This document shows positions 33,469 through 44,100 of a stretch of DNA of 52,002 bases, in pieces. Origin of the DNA: an uncultured Prevotellaceae bacterium (lineage in GTDB: Bacteria > Bacteroidota > Bacteroidia > Bacteroidales > Bacteroidaceae); assembly GCA_900318795.1 (NCBI GenBank), contig ONLU01000033.1, positions 1-52,002 of the forward strand, in the 5' to 3' direction. The first letter of the stretch is position 1; every line of letters starts with the position of its first letter. The notes below the pieces were generated by a model. It searched no databases, was not told the DNA's origin, and saw only the letters and a list, made by a program, of their open reading frames with translations. A program made the translations under genes and the position numbers.

Positions 33469-33495
33469 AAAGCATCCGAATAATCCGGATGCTTT
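33469..33495. terminator. Bidirectional intrinsic terminator
   Basis: AAAGCATCCG (33469-33478) pairs with CGGATGCTTT (33486-33495). On the plus strand CTTTTTAT follows, and on the minus strand TTCTTTATT. It serves the metallopeptidase and the convergent TlpA-like gene. Confidence 0.85.
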
Positions 33496-33521
33496 CTTTT
33501 TATAGGAGTCTCTTGCTTTTT

Positions 33522-34034
33522 TTATTTCAGCGCTTCGTTCAGATACTCCGTCAGATCCTCCATTGAGAGGTTGCTGGCGACAATCTGTCCCGTGGGGTCT
33601 ACCAACACATTGACGGGGATGCCAGGGACCTTGTAGGCCGAGATGGCCTTCGACTTCCAGCCTTTCGTGTCGTCCAGGTGGGTCCAGGGCAGACCGAGCT
33701 GCTGGATGGCTTCCTTCCAGTTGGCAGTGTTCTCGTCGATGGAGAGGCCTACCACCTCGAAGCCCTTGCCTTGGAACTTCTTGTAGACCTTCTTCAGCGC
33801 CGGCATCTCTTCGCGGCAAAACTGGCACCAGGAGGCCCAGAAGTCGATGAGCACATAGTTGCCCTTGCCTACATATTCGCTCAATTTGCGGGGAGTCCCT
33901 TGGGTATCTTTCAGCTGGACGTCGATGAATCGCTTGCCCACAAGCACCTGCATGGGGTCTTCGTTGTTCTCGTCTTGTGCCACTGCGGGGAATGCCATCA
34001 GCAGTGACAACATCATCATTAATACTTTCTTCAT
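33522..34034 (-). CDS. TlpA/ResA-like periplasmic thiol-disulfide oxidoreductase
   Basis: This 170-residue exported protein has signal peptide MKKVLMMMLSLLMAFPAVAQ and a thioredoxin fold. The active site is WASWCQFC (Cys70 and Cys73), and the cis-Pro loop is VPGIPVNVLVD. Such proteins reduce or shuffle disulfides in envelope proteins or act in oxidative stress. It is 20 bp downstream of the HerA-like gene on the same strand. Confidence 0.92.
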   Translation of the reverse strand: MKKVLMMMLSLLMAFPAVAQDENNEDPMQVLVGKRFIDVQLKDTQGTPRKLSEYVGKGNYVLIDFWASWCQFCREEMPALKKVYKKFQGKGFEVVGLSIDENTANWKEAIQQLGLPWTHLDDTKGWKSKAISAYKVPGIPVNVLVDPTGQIVASNLSMEDLTEYLNEALK

Positions 34035-34054
34035 GTTCTTTAGCTTTTGTTCGT

Positions 34055-35644
34055 TTATTTTACCAGATTTCCCAGAATGTCGCGTGTCAGTTCCTTGGTG
34101 ATGGTACGCGTAGCTGCCGAGGTGGCGTTCTTCACCACACGCTCTTTGGTGGACGTGCGCCGCTTGGCGCTCTTGCCGCTCACCTTCTCGCTGACCCAGG
34201 CGCCAAGGATGGCGGCCAGCGTAGATGTGACAGCTGTCATCACGGCCTTCAGCACCTTGGACATGATGCCGGGTTTCTGCTTCTCGGCCTTAGCGGGCTT
34301 TTCGGAATTCTCTGAGTTCTCAGCGAGTTCAGTATCCGCTGTACGCTTGACTTCTGCTTGCTCGGCTTCTGCCATCAGCACCTCGAAGGCACTCTCGCGC
34401 TCTACGGAGTTGTCGTACTTGCCGTAGATGCGGCTCTGCTTGATGATGTCCAAACGCTGACCCTCGGTGACGGCACCAATCTGTGACAGCGGGAACAGAA
34501 TCTTGGCACGCTCCACCATGGTGGGAGCACCTTTCTCGTCAAGGAACGACACAAGGGCCTCGCCCGTCTCGAGGTTCATGATGGCTTCGTCGGTCTTGAA
34601 CGCCGGATTGGCACGGAATGTGTCTGCAGCGGTCTTGACGGCCTTCTGGTCTTTCGGTGTATAGGCACGCAGGGCGTGTTGTACGCGGTTGCCCAGCTGG
34701 CCGAGTATGTTCTCTGGTATGTCTGTAGGACTCTGGGTGATAAAGTAGATGCCGACACCCTTGGAACGGATGAGTCTGATGACTTGCTCTATCTTGTCAA
34801 GCAGGGCTTTCGAGGTGTCCTGGAACAGCATGTGTGCCTCGTCGAAGAAGAACACCAGCTTGGGCTGTGGCAGGTCGCCCACCTCGGGCAGGGTGGAGTA
34901 GAGCTCGCTCAGCAGCCACAACAGGAATGTCGAGTAGAGCTTGGGTTGCAGCATCAGCTTGTCTGCAGCCAGCACGTTCATCACCCCCTTGCCGTTCTCG
35001 GTCTGCATCAAGTCCTGGATGTCGAACGACGGCAGGCCGAAGAACTTGTCGGCACCCTGGTTCTCCAGCTGCAGCAGAGCACGCTGGATGGCTCCCACGG
35101 TAGCCGTCGAGATGTTGCCGTACTTGGTGGTGTACTCCTTGGCATGTTTCGACACCCAGTCGAGCATGGAGCGCAGGTCCTTGATGTCGTCAATGAGCAC
35201 GCCACGTTCGTCGGCTATGCGGAACACGATGTTCAGCACACCGTCTTGTGTCTCGTTCAGCTGCATCAGTCGTGACAGCAGCTGTGGTCCCATCTGCGAT
35301 ACGGTGGCTCGCATGGGGTGTCCCTGTTCGCCGAATACGTCAAAGAATCGCACGGGGCAGGCCTGGAATTCCGGGTTCTCAATGCCGAACTCGGGCAGGC
35401 GCTTCTCGATGAAGCCACTCATCTTGCCCGCCTGTGAGATGCCGCTGAGGTCACCCTTCATGTCAGCCATGAAACAAGGCACGCCTGCCTGACAGAAGGT
35501 CTCTGCCATCACCTGTAGGGTTACCGTCTTGCCAGTACCTGTGGCACCGGCTATGAGTCCGTGGCGATTAGCCATCTTTCCTGTAATAGAAAGCGCTCCG
35601 TTAGCGCAGTGGGCAATGTACAGCCCGCGTTCTTTGTCGTACAT
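34055..35644 (-). CDS. HerA-like ATPase, DUF853/YjgR family
   Basis: This 529-residue ATPase has Walker [10 protein letters not shown] (32-40) and Walker [12 protein letters not shown]. Family blocks [44 protein letters not shown] and [14 protein letters not shown] are present. The C-terminus carries a Lys/Glu-rich stretch (about 430-470) and a basic tail. It is related to HerA/FtsK translocases, but the role of the YjgR group is unclear. It lies in the same direction as alaS (50-bp gap). Confidence 0.9.
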   Translation of the reverse strand: MYDKERGLYIAHCANGALSITGKMANRHGLIAGATGTGKTVTLQVMAETFCQAGVPCFMADMKGDLSGISQAGKMSGFIEKRLPEFGIENPEFQACPVRFFDVFGEQGHPMRATVSQMGPQLLSRLMQLNETQDGVLNIVFRIADERGVLIDDIKDLRSMLDWVSKHAKEYTTKYGNISTATVGAIQRALLQLENQGADKFFGLPSFDIQDLMQTENGKGVMNVLAADKLMLQPKLYSTFLLWLLSELYSTLPEVGDLPQPKLVFFFDEAHMLFQDTSKALLDKIEQVIRLIRSKGVGIYFITQSPTDIPENILGQLGNRVQHALRAYTPKDQKAVKTAADTFRANPAFKTDEAIMNLETGEALVSFLDEKGAPTMVERAKILFPLSQIGAVTEGQRLDIIKQSRIYGKYDNSVERESAFEVLMAEAEQAEVKRTADTELAENSENSEKPAKAEKQKPGIMSKVLKAVMTAVTSTLAAILGAWVSEKVSGKSAKRRTSTKERVVKNATSAATRTITKELTRDILGNLVK

Positions 35645-35693
35645 AGTCTTTCCGTTATATCAATCCGTTATATATCGTTAATCCGTAATCCCG

Positions 35694-38357
35694 TCAGAGA
35701 TTAGCCAGTTCAATGACCTTGTCGACAGCAGCACTGAGTCCGTCGACATTCTTACCTCCGGCCTGTGCAAAGTGGGGCTGACCACCACCGCCGCCCTGAA
35801 TGAGTTTGGCGGCCTCGCGAACCATCTGGCCTGCATTCAGTCCGTGGTCACTCACCATGTCGTCGCTCATCATGATGCTGAGCTGAGGCTTCTGGTTGTC
35901 GTGAGAACCGATGACGCAGAGCAGTGAACCCTCGACGGAAGCACGAATCTTGAAGGCGAGGTCCTTGGCAGCAGCAGGCGACATGGGCAATACGGTGGCG
36001 ATAACCTTCACTCCGTTTGTCTCGCGGGCCTTCTCGACCAGTCGCTGGGCGGCACGCTCCACGGCCTGAGCCTGGAAACCTTCTATCTCCTTCTTCATGT
36101 GGTCGTGCTCTTCGATATACTTCTGGATGACACCCTGCAGGTCCTTGGCGTTGTTGAAGAACGACTTGATGTTCTTCAGGATGTCCTCCATCTGGTAGAG
36201 GCGCTCCTCGCAGTCCTGACCTGTCGTAGCCTCGATACGGCGGATGCCGGCAGCCACGCTGCTCTCAGAGAGAATCTTGAAGAACCCGATGCGGCCTGTC
36301 GAGCTGGCGTGGATACCACCACAGAATTCGCACGAAGGTCCGAAGCGAACCACACGTACCTTGTCGCCGTACTTCTCACCAAAAAGGGCAATGGCTCCCA
36401 GTTTCTTGGCTTCGTCGAAGGGCACGTCGCGATGTTCGTCAATATGGATGTCCTGACGGATCATGTCGTTCACCATGCGCTCTACCTGTCGCAGCTGCTC
36501 GTCGCTGACCTTCTCGAAGTGGGAGAAGTCGAAACGCAGTGTGTCGGGCGATACGAACGAGCCTTTTTGCTCCACATGGTCGCCCAGAATCTGCTTCAGG
36601 GCATAGTCCAGCAGGTGGGTGGCAGTATGGTTGGCTGCCGAGGCATTTCGCTTGTCAGTGTCGACGCAGGCCATGAATTCTGCCGTTGGGTCCTTGGGCA
36701 ACTGCTTGACGATGTGTACGCTCTGGTTGTTCTCGCGCTTGGTGTCGATGATGTCGATGGTTTCGTTCTCGTTGCAGAGCACACCGCAGTCGCCTACCTG
36801 ACCACCCATCTCACCATAGAAAGGCGTGGCGTCGAGCACGAGTTCGTAGAATTCGTTCTTCTTCTGGGTCACCTTGCGGTAACGCAGGATGTGACAGTTG
36901 TACTCCGTATAGTCATAGCCTACAAACTGCTGTTCGCCCTGAACCAGTTCTGTCCAGTCGCTGTTCTCGACAGCAGCGGCATTGCGGGCACGCTCTTTCT
37001 GTTTCTGCATCTCCACATTGAACTGCTCCTCGTCCACACTGAAGCCGTTCTCACGGCAAATCAACTCAGTCAGGTCGAGGGGGAATCCGTAGGTGTCGAA
37101 CAGACGGAAAGCCTGAACGCCGTCCAGCTGTGTCTTGCCTTGTGCCTTCAGCTCGCTCATGGCTTTGTCTATCATCGAGATACCCTTGTCCAACGTACGC
37201 AGGAACGAATCCTCCTCTTCCTTGATGACCTTCGTGATGAGCTGTTGCTGAGCCTTCAGCTCGGGGAAGGCATCGCCCATCTCGTACACCAGTGTGGGAA
37301 CGAGCTTATAGAGGAATCCGTCTTTCTGTCCGAGGAAGGTGTAGGCATAGCGTACGGCACGGCGCAGGATGCGGCGGATGACGTAGCCGGCCTTGGCGTT
37401 CGAGGGCAGTTGGCCGTCGGCAATCGAGAAGGATACGGCACGCAAGTGGTCGGCACACACACGCATGGCGATGTTGATGTCGTCCTGCTGCTTGTCGATG
37501 GGGTTCTCGGTCTCTTCCTCAAAGGTCGTGTATTTCAGTCCGGTGATGTCCTGCTCGGCCTTGATGATGGGCTGGAAGACATCGGTATCGTAGTTCGAGT
37601 GCTTGCCCTGCATCATGCGTACCAGGCGCTCGAAGCCCATACCCGTATCAATGACGTTCATCGACAGCGGTTCCAGCGAACCGTCAGCCTTGCGGTTGAA
37701 CTGCATGAATACGATGTTCCAGATCTCTATGACCTGTGGGTCGTCCTGGTTCACCAGTTCGCGGCCTGTTTTGCCGGAAGCCTTACGCTGCTCAGGAGTA
37801 CGCGAGTCGACGTGGATCTCCGAGCAGGGACCGCAAGGACCCGTGTCGCCCATCTCCCAGAAGTTGTCGTGCTTGTTGCCGTTGATGATGTGGTCCTCGG
37901 GCACATGCTTGGCCCAGTATTTGGCTGCCTCGTCGTCGCGTGGGATATTCTCTTCGGGCGAACCTTCGAACACGGTGACGTAGAGGTCCTCCGGGTTCAG
38001 CTTCAGCACGTCCACCAGATACTCCCAGGCCATGTCGATGGCACCCTCCTTGAAGTAGTCGCCGAACGACCAGTTGCCCAGCATCTCGAACATGGTGTGG
38101 TGGTACGTGTCGTGTCCCACCTCCTCCAAGTCGTTATGCTTACCCGATACGCGCAGACACTTCTGCGTGTCGGCACGGCGTCGTGGCTCCGGGTCACGGG
38201 TGCCTAAAATAATATCTTTCCACTGGTTCATGCCCGCGTTGGTGAACATCAGCGTGGGGTCGTCCTTGATTACCATCGGTGCAGAGGGCACGATGGCGTG
38301 TTGCTTCGACTCGAAAAATTTCTTGAACGAGTCACGAATCTCGTTAGCTGTCATCAT
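35694..38357 (-). CDS. alaS: Alanyl-tRNA synthetase
   Basis: This 887-residue class II synthetase charges tRNA-Ala. The catalytic domain opens [18 protein letters not shown], with motif 1 NAGMNQWKD and [17 protein letters not shown]. The editing domain has the zinc ligands HTATH and CEFCGGIH, and a C-terminal DHHA1-type domain has the Gly-rich [14 protein letters not shown]. Length is normal. MM at the start leaves one codon of ambiguity (38357 or 38354). The promoter is at 38396-38428, with the extended spacer motif shared with the pectate lyase and merR genes. Confidence 0.97.
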   Translation of the reverse strand: MMTANEIRDSFKKFFESKQHAIVPSAPMVIKDDPTLMFTNAGMNQWKDIILGTRDPEPRRRADTQKCLRVSGKHNDLEEVGHDTYHHTMFEMLGNWSFGDYFKEGAIDMAWEYLVDVLKLNPEDLYVTVFEGSPEENIPRDDEAAKYWAKHVPEDHIINGNKHDNFWEMGDTGPCGPCSEIHVDSRTPEQRKASGKTGRELVNQDDPQVIEIWNIVFMQFNRKADGSLEPLSMNVIDTGMGFERLVRMMQGKHSNYDTDVFQPIIKAEQDITGLKYTTFEEETENPIDKQQDDINIAMRVCADHLRAVSFSIADGQLPSNAKAGYVIRRILRRAVRYAYTFLGQKDGFLYKLVPTLVYEMGDAFPELKAQQQLITKVIKEEEDSFLRTLDKGISMIDKAMSELKAQGKTQLDGVQAFRLFDTYGFPLDLTELICRENGFSVDEEQFNVEMQKQKERARNAAAVENSDWTELVQGEQQFVGYDYTEYNCHILRYRKVTQKKNEFYELVLDATPFYGEMGGQVGDCGVLCNENETIDIIDTKRENNQSVHIVKQLPKDPTAEFMACVDTDKRNASAANHTATHLLDYALKQILGDHVEQKGSFVSPDTLRFDFSHFEKVSDEQLRQVERMVNDMIRQDIHIDEHRDVPFDEAKKLGAIALFGEKYGDKVRVVRFGPSCEFCGGIHASSTGRIGFFKILSESSVAAGIRRIEATTGQDCEERLYQMEDILKNIKSFFNNAKDLQGVIQKYIEEHDHMKKEIEGFQAQAVERAAQRLVEKARETNGVKVIATVLPMSPAAAKDLAFKIRASVEGSLLCVIGSHDNQKPQLSIMMSDDMVSDHGLNAGQMVREAAKLIQGGGGGQPHFAQAGGKNVDGLSAAVDKVIELANL

Positions 38358-38395
38358 TGTTATTTCTGTAGTTTTCTTATTTTTTTATTTTGCCT

Positions 38396-38428
38396 GCAAA
38401 GGTAGTGCAAACCGAGCGAAAAACCAAA
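38396..38428 (-). promoter_or_regulatory. alaS promoter with TTTTCGCTCG spacer motif
   Basis: TTTGG (-33) and TACCTTTGC (-7, 38396-38404) span 33 nt on the minus strand. The spacer begins TTTTTCGCTCG, the same sequence and position as in the divergent pectate lyase promoter. Confidence 0.75.
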
Positions 38429-38529
38429 GGAAAAAGTATTTTTCTTTGGATTTTCCGATTGCTTTTTGATGCCATTCGATGAGTTTGTCAGCCAGAGACT
38501 TGTCTTCGCCTCGGAAAAACTCAAATAAA

Positions 38530-38562
38530 TTTGGCTTTTCGCTCGACTTTTCGTAACTTTGC
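38530..38562 (+). promoter_or_regulatory. Pectate lyase fusion promoter with TTTTCGCTCG spacer motif
   Basis: TTTGG (38530-38534) and TAACTTTGC (38554-38562) have the 33-nt layout. CTTTTCGCTCG follows the -33 element exactly as in the alaS promoter. Confidence 0.75.
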
Positions 38563-38588
38563 AACGCTAAACTAAAACAAAGACAAAC

Positions 38589-40724
38589 ATGAACAGACTA
38601 CTGACACTTATGATGGCGTTGACGATTGTAGTCGTGGCGGCTCAGGCGCAACGCGGACGGGGAGGCAGAAACTTGCCTAACCACGAGAATGACGAGTTCT
38701 ACAAGACGGAAGAGGCCCAACGTATAGGCGACCAGGTGCTGCTCTATCAGCGTGTGACAGGCGGATGGCCCAAGAACATCAATATGTCGCGTCCCTTGAC
38801 TGACGAGGAACGGGCACAGGTGCGGCGCGACAAGGAACGGCGTGACGACTCTACCACCGACAACGGTGCTACGAATATGCAGATGCTCTATCTGGCAAAG
38901 CTCTATCAGGCTACGCAGGTGGAACGCTACAAGGAGGGTGTGCTGAAAGCGGTAGAGTACCTGTTGAGCGGACAGTACGAAAACGGTGGCTGGCCCCAGT
39001 TCTGGCCTGAAATGCATGGCTATCAGATGCACATCACCTACAACGACGATGCGATGGTGAACACGATGAACCTGCTGCGTGCTGTGGCTCAGCAGAAAGA
39101 TCCTTATCAGGGACTGGCCGACGAAGCCCTGCGCCAGCGTTGTATGAAGGCGTTCGACAAGGGCGTGGAGTGCATACTCAGGACTCAGATGCACAACCGG
39201 GAAGGACAGTTGACGGTATGGTGCCAGCAGCACTATCGTGACAACTACGAGCCTGCTCCTGCCCGTGCCTATGAGCTGCCGTCGTATTGTCCGATGGAGA
39301 GTGCCGGCATCACGAAGCTGCTGATGTCGCTACCTAATCCTGACGAGCGCGTGAAGCAGGCTGTCCATGCAGCGATGGCTTGGTTTGACAAGTATAAACT
39401 GACCGGACTACGTATCCAGCGCACGGGGCCTTGGGCCAGTATGGATGGCGATACTAAGCTGGTGGAAGATGCTGATGCTGAACCCATCTGGGGACGATAT
39501 TACGACTTGAAGTACTGTGAACCTTATGTCTGCGACCGCGACGGACTTCCCCGACGCAGGCTGGAGGACATCGGTCACGAGCGACGCAATGGCTATGCTT
39601 GGTTTGGTAGCCGGCCTGCCGAGTTGTATCCGACCTATGACAAATGGGCAGACAGGTACGATCCGCAACACAAGGTGACTGTGAGTCTGAAAACCAAGGG
39701 CGCAAACGAGAACGGCCTCATAGACATGTTCCGTCAGCCTCAGAAGGACCTGAACGACTTTGACGTCGTGGTGAAAGCCGGCGAGCGCATTCAGGATGCT
39801 ATCGAGAAGGCACCACTGAAGCCCGTCAGGCCCTTCAAGATATTCATTCGCAAAGGACTCTATCAGCAGAAGGTCATCATAGATCGCCCGAACATCGTGC
39901 TGGTGGGCGAGGACCGCGACAGCACCTGTATAGTACTGGCAGAGACGGAGGATACCCGCATCGTCAAGGAATATCATGGACAACCCGTGCACCACGGCGT
40001 GGTGGTGTTGCAGGAAGGTGCCGACGACTGTGTCATCAGCGGTCTGACCATCTATAACAACTACGGCACCGTGGTAGAGCCAGGAAACACGAAACACCAG
40101 ATGGCAGTCTATGGACGCGGGACAAGGACCATCGTCATCAACAGCAATATCTGGGCCGACGGCAACGACGATCTGTCACTGTGGGCGCGTGAGGGTGGGA
40201 TGTACTATCATGCCGACCTCTATCTGCGCTGCCCGGGTGTGGACTTCCTGTGTCCGCGAGGCTGGTGCTATGCCACCCGTTGCCGGCTGTATGGTGACGG
40301 ACGGGCGCTGATATGGCACGATGGACGTGGCAATAAAGACCAGAAGTTGGTGATTACCAACTCGCAGTTCGATGCCAAGCGTCCCACCCCGCTGGGCCGA
40401 TACCACCACGACTCGCAGTTCTACATTGTGAACTGTAAACTGTCGGAGAACATACTCGACCAGAACATCGAACACGCCTACAAGGGGCGTACTGCCGAGG
40501 AAATGGCCAAGGAAGGCAAGAAACTGGATCCGTGTCCTTGGGGACAGCGTACCTACTATTACGGCAATCGGCGTGAGGGTGGACACAGTGGCTGGCTGAA
40601 TGACAATCTGAAGACTGCACCGGGTAGTCCCGAGTTTCACATGATTACCGCCCTGTGGACGTTTGATGGCAAATGGGACCCAGAGCAGCATATCCGTGAA
40701 CTTTGGAATGTATTGGCATATTGA
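38589..40724 (+). CDS. Secreted PL10 pectate lyase fused to divergent CE8-like pectinesterase domain
   Basis: This 711-residue protein has signal peptide MNRLLTLMMALTIVVVAAQAQ. Residues about 30-355 are a family 10 pectate lyase (TGGWPKNIN, NGGWPQFWP, TYNDDAMVNTMNLLR). Residues about 390-711 form a pectinesterase-type beta-helix (RPFKIFIRKGLYQQKV, NIVLVGEDRDSTCI, DDCVISGLTIYNN). The usual CE8 catalytic motifs are altered: GNDDLS (525-530) is in place of the QDT region. VDFLCPRGW (551-559) is in place of DFIFG, and LGRYHH (602-607) in place of LGRPW. An Asp and the Arg are kept, so an altered esterase activity or a pure binding role are both possible. The lyase would cut demethylated homogalacturonan by beta-elimination. 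It shares its leader and first residues with the CE8 gene at 44446-45441. Confidence 0.88.
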   Translation: MNRLLTLMMALTIVVVAAQAQRGRGGRNLPNHENDEFYKTEEAQRIGDQVLLYQRVTGGWPKNINMSRPLTDEERAQVRRDKERRDDSTTDNGATNMQMLYLAKLYQATQVERYKEGVLKAVEYLLSGQYENGGWPQFWPEMHGYQMHITYNDDAMVNTMNLLRAVAQQKDPYQGLADEALRQRCMKAFDKGVECILRTQMHNREGQLTVWCQQHYRDNYEPAPARAYELPSYCPMESAGITKLLMSLPNPDERVKQAVHAAMAWFDKYKLTGLRIQRTGPWASMDGDTKLVEDADAEPIWGRYYDLKYCEPYVCDRDGLPRRRLEDIGHERRNGYAWFGSRPAELYPTYDKWADRYDPQHKVTVSLKTKGANENGLIDMFRQPQKDLNDFDVVVKAGERIQDAIEKAPLKPVRPFKIFIRKGLYQQKVIIDRPNIVLVGEDRDSTCIVLAETEDTRIVKEYHGQPVHHGVVVLQEGADDCVISGLTIYNNYGTVVEPGNTKHQMAVYGRGTRTIVINSNIWADGNDDLSLWAREGGMYYHADLYLRCPGVDFLCPRGWCYATRCRLYGDGRALIWHDGRGNKDQKLVITNSQFDAKRPTPLGRYHHDSQFYIVNCKLSENILDQNIEHAYKGRTAEEMAKEGKKLDPCPWGQRTYYYGNRREGGHSGWLNDNLKTAPGSPEFHMITALWTFDGKWDPEQHIRELWNVLAY

Positions 40725-40743
40725 GAAAATAAATCGTAATTTA

Positions 40744-40776
40744 TTTTGCGTTTCACTCGATTTATACTATCTTTGC
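40744..40776 (+). promoter_or_regulatory. merR promoter with related spacer motif
   Basis: TTTTG (40744-40748) and TATCTTTGC (40768-40776) have the same 33-nt layout. The spacer CGTTTCACTCG differs from the alaS and pectate lyase spacers at three or four positions. Confidence 0.65.
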
Positions 40777-40794
40777 ACCAAAATTTAGGAAAGT

Positions 40795-41145
40795 ATGGCA
40801 CTGAACTTAGACAAGAACTTAAAGCGCTATTATAGCATCCGTGAGGTAGCAGATATGTTCGGGCTCAACGAGAGCACGCTACGTTACTGGGAGCAGGAGT
40901 TCCCGTATCTGAAGCCAAAGACCAGCGGACCAGCCAAGATACGCCAGTATCAGGAGAAGGATATTGAGCAGATTAAGCTGATTCACAACTTGGTGAAGGT
41001 GCGTGGCTTTAAGTTGGCAGCAGCCAAGAAGATTATCAACAGCAATCGCGACGGTGCAGACCGGAAGGCGGAGGTGCTGACAAGGCTGATAGAAATACGT
41101 GCTGATTTGCAAGCGCTGAAACAACAAATGGACTACCTTGTGTAG
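40795..41145 (+). CDS. MerR family transcriptional regulator
   Basis: This 116-residue protein has an N-terminal winged HTH (YYSIREVADMFGLNESTLRYWEQEF, about 12-37) and a helical dimerisation segment to the end. It lacks the effector-binding cysteines or domain of metal or drug sensors, as is typical for the short Bacteroidetes MerR proteins. The target is unknown. It has its own promoter and ends 28 bp from the convergent tricorn-like gene. Confidence 0.9.
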   Translation: MALNLDKNLKRYYSIREVADMFGLNESTLRYWEQEFPYLKPKTSGPAKIRQYQEKDIEQIKLIHNLVKVRGFKLAAAKKIINSNRDGADRKAEVLTRLIEIRADLQALKQQMDYLV

Positions 41146-41173
41146 CCCATTTGCTTTTTATCATACCTTAATC

Positions 41174-44100
41174 TTATTTCATCATCTCACGGACTGCAGC
41201 CTCCAGTTGCGGGTCTCGTCCGTTGATATAGTCCTCAGGACTATTGTAAACCTCGATGTCTGGCCACAGTTCCTGATTCTCCATATACTGTCCCTTCATG
41301 TCCTTCTTGCCCACCTGGGGAATGCCGAAGACCAGTGTCGGGTCCATCAGCGTCTCCCACCATACAGAGGTGGCGGTGCCGGCTACGGGACTACCGATGA
41401 GCTTGCCGATGCCTAGTTCGCGATAAACCCAAGGGAAGCCACTGCCGTTGGAGTAGCAGTCCTCGTTCATCAACACACAGGACTTACCCACCCACTTGTT
41501 CAGCGGGTCGCGACCTACGTACTGTTCGCGTGGTACGAAGTTGTGGTACAGTCGTCCGCTGAGCAGGGTACACAGGTCGTCGTGCAACCAGCCACCACCA
41601 TTGTAGCGCTCGTCGACGATGACAGCCTTGCGGTTGCGGTTCTTCTCATTCAGCATCTCGCTGTAGACTTCGCGGAAGCCGGCACTGTTCATGGACTTGA
41701 TGTGGACGTAAGCCACCTGACCGCCAGAGAGACTGTCTACCAGTTGGCGGTTGCGGTCTACCCAGCGCTTGTAGATCAGTGTGTTCAGCTGTGACTGGCT
41801 GACGGGCTTCACGACGACGTCAAACGTCTTTCCGTTCTTGCGTACGCTGACGTGGACAGGCTTGCCTGCCTTGCCGTCCAGCATCCAGTTGTAGTCTTCG
41901 CCGGCCTTGATAGGGTGACCGTCTATCTGCTCAATCATACAGCCTTTGGTCACTCCAGTCTTCTTGACGGCAAAGGGACCTCGTTTGATGACTTCTTCAA
42001 CCTTCAGACCGTCACCTTCGTAGCTGGTGTCAAAGAACAGTCCCAGACTTGCCGTCTTGAGCGAGGCACCATTGGCATAATAGCGGGCTCCTGTATGCGA
42101 ACCATTCAGTTCGCCCAGCATCTCGCTCAGCATGTCACGGAAGTCGTAGTTGTTATTGATGTGAGGCAAGAACTTTTCGTAAGTCTTGCGATAGCCCTCC
42201 CAGTCGACACCATGAATCTTGGGGTCGTAGAACTTGTCCTTGACCTGACGCCAAACGTGGTCAAATAGGTACTGGCGCTCCTGATAGGGCTTCCAGTTGA
42301 AGGGTGCCTCAAAGGCTACCGTTTCCTGCTTGTGCTTGCTCAGGTCCAATTTCTTGATGCCTTTGGAAACCAGATAGAGGTGCTTGAAGTTCTTGTCTGC
42401 CACCAGATTGCCAACACCTATGTCTTTCATCACGAGTTCGGTCTTCTGTTCGCGGGTGTTCTGCATCCACAGGTCGTAGCCGTCCTCGAAGGATGCCTGA
42501 TAGTACAGGGTGTCGCCACCGGGTGTCAGAATGGCATCGCCCAGATGGCTGGAGTTAGCAGTCAGTCGGAGGATGCGGTCCTTGGCGTTCTCCAAGTCGA
42601 ACACGAGCTGGGGCTTGTCCTTCTCGCCGTCTTTTGCGTTCTTCTTAGCGTCTTTCTTAGTATCTTTTTTACCCTTCTTGTCATCGTTCTTAGCCTCTGA
42701 CTTTGCCTCCTTCTCGGCTGCTTCCTGCACTTCTTTCTCTTCCTTGGTCATGCGGAAGCGTTCATAGGCATCCAAGTCGAAGAACATGATGTAAACGTCT
42801 TCTTCCGCTCCCCAGCTGCCATGACTGCGATAGCCGGCGCGGTCGCTGCTCCATATCATGGCCTTGCCTCCCAGTGCCCACTTGGCATTGGAGTCGCTAT
42901 AGCCGCTATTGGTCAGGTTGTGCACCTCTCCGTTTCCACTGGCGTTGACCAGTGCCACATCTGGACTGTGCCATCCACCGTTGCCGATGTAGCTACACAG
43001 GAGCCATTTGCTGTCGGGACTCCACTCGAACCATAGGTCGCCGTCAGAATAAGAGTACTGATATTTGCCATCAAGCACCGTCCTTACAGCCTTTGTCTGA
43101 AGGTTCATCACCTTCAGTTCACCACGGTTCTCGAAGAAGGCAATCTCCTTGCCGTCAGGACTGAACTGAGGTTGTTGTGAGGTCAGGTTGGTCTTGGTCA
43201 GTTGTTCTTCCTTCAGAGCAGTGGCATAGGCAAACTGCTTTTCTGCTTTGTTCTCGATGGTGGTACGGTAAATCTGCCATACCCCATTCCTTTCAGCAGC
43301 ATACACCAGACTCCTGCCGTCGGGGGCGAAGCTGATGTTGCGTTCCTGTTCGGGGGTGTCTGTAATCTGCTTGGTAGTCTTGTAGTCGATGGATGTCACA
43401 TAGACGTCACCATGCATGATGAAGGCTATCTCCTTACCCTTGGGTGACAAGCAGATGTCCCGGGCTCCGCTGCTCTGCACCTTGCGTACCAGTTCCTGGT
43501 CGGTGCGGTCTGTCAGGATGCTGATGCTTACCTTGTGGGCTGTACCTTTCTTATAAATATAGATTTCGCCGTCATAGCCATAACACAGCGTGCCGTCGTG
43601 TGCTGCAGTCAGAAAGCGGACGGGATTCTTCTGATGGCGTGTCAGCTGCTGCTCTTGGCTGCCGTCCAGCTGGCGTTTCCAGATGTTGAACGTACCGTCT
43701 TTCTCACTCAGATAGTAGAACGACTGTCCGTCTGCACTCCATACGGGGTTGCGGTCCTCACCGCGGAAGGTGGTCAGACGCGTGAACTGTCTGTCGCGCT
43801 CGCTGCTGCCAGTCTGTTTCATCAGCCAAATGTCACGGGTGATGGCACTTTGATGGTGCTTACGGAATGCATCTTCGTATCCCTTGCAGTCGTGGTAGAG
43901 CAGACCGCCTTGTGGATGGATGCTGATGTTCTCCATCGTGATGAGTGAGAACAGCTGGGGCCTGCCTCCTTGCGTGCTGACCTGATAGACCTGTGGAAAG
44001 ACGCTCTCGGGCAGCAGACTGGCTTGGGCAGTGGGCATCAGGGCACTATTGTAGAGGATGTGGCCATTGTCTAGAAATGCGGTAGGTGTCTCGTTGGCAC

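Noticed and set aside
36099-38207. 702-residue plus-strand open frame
   Set aside because: It is antisense to alaS, which has all its family motifs; the frame has no recognisable domain.
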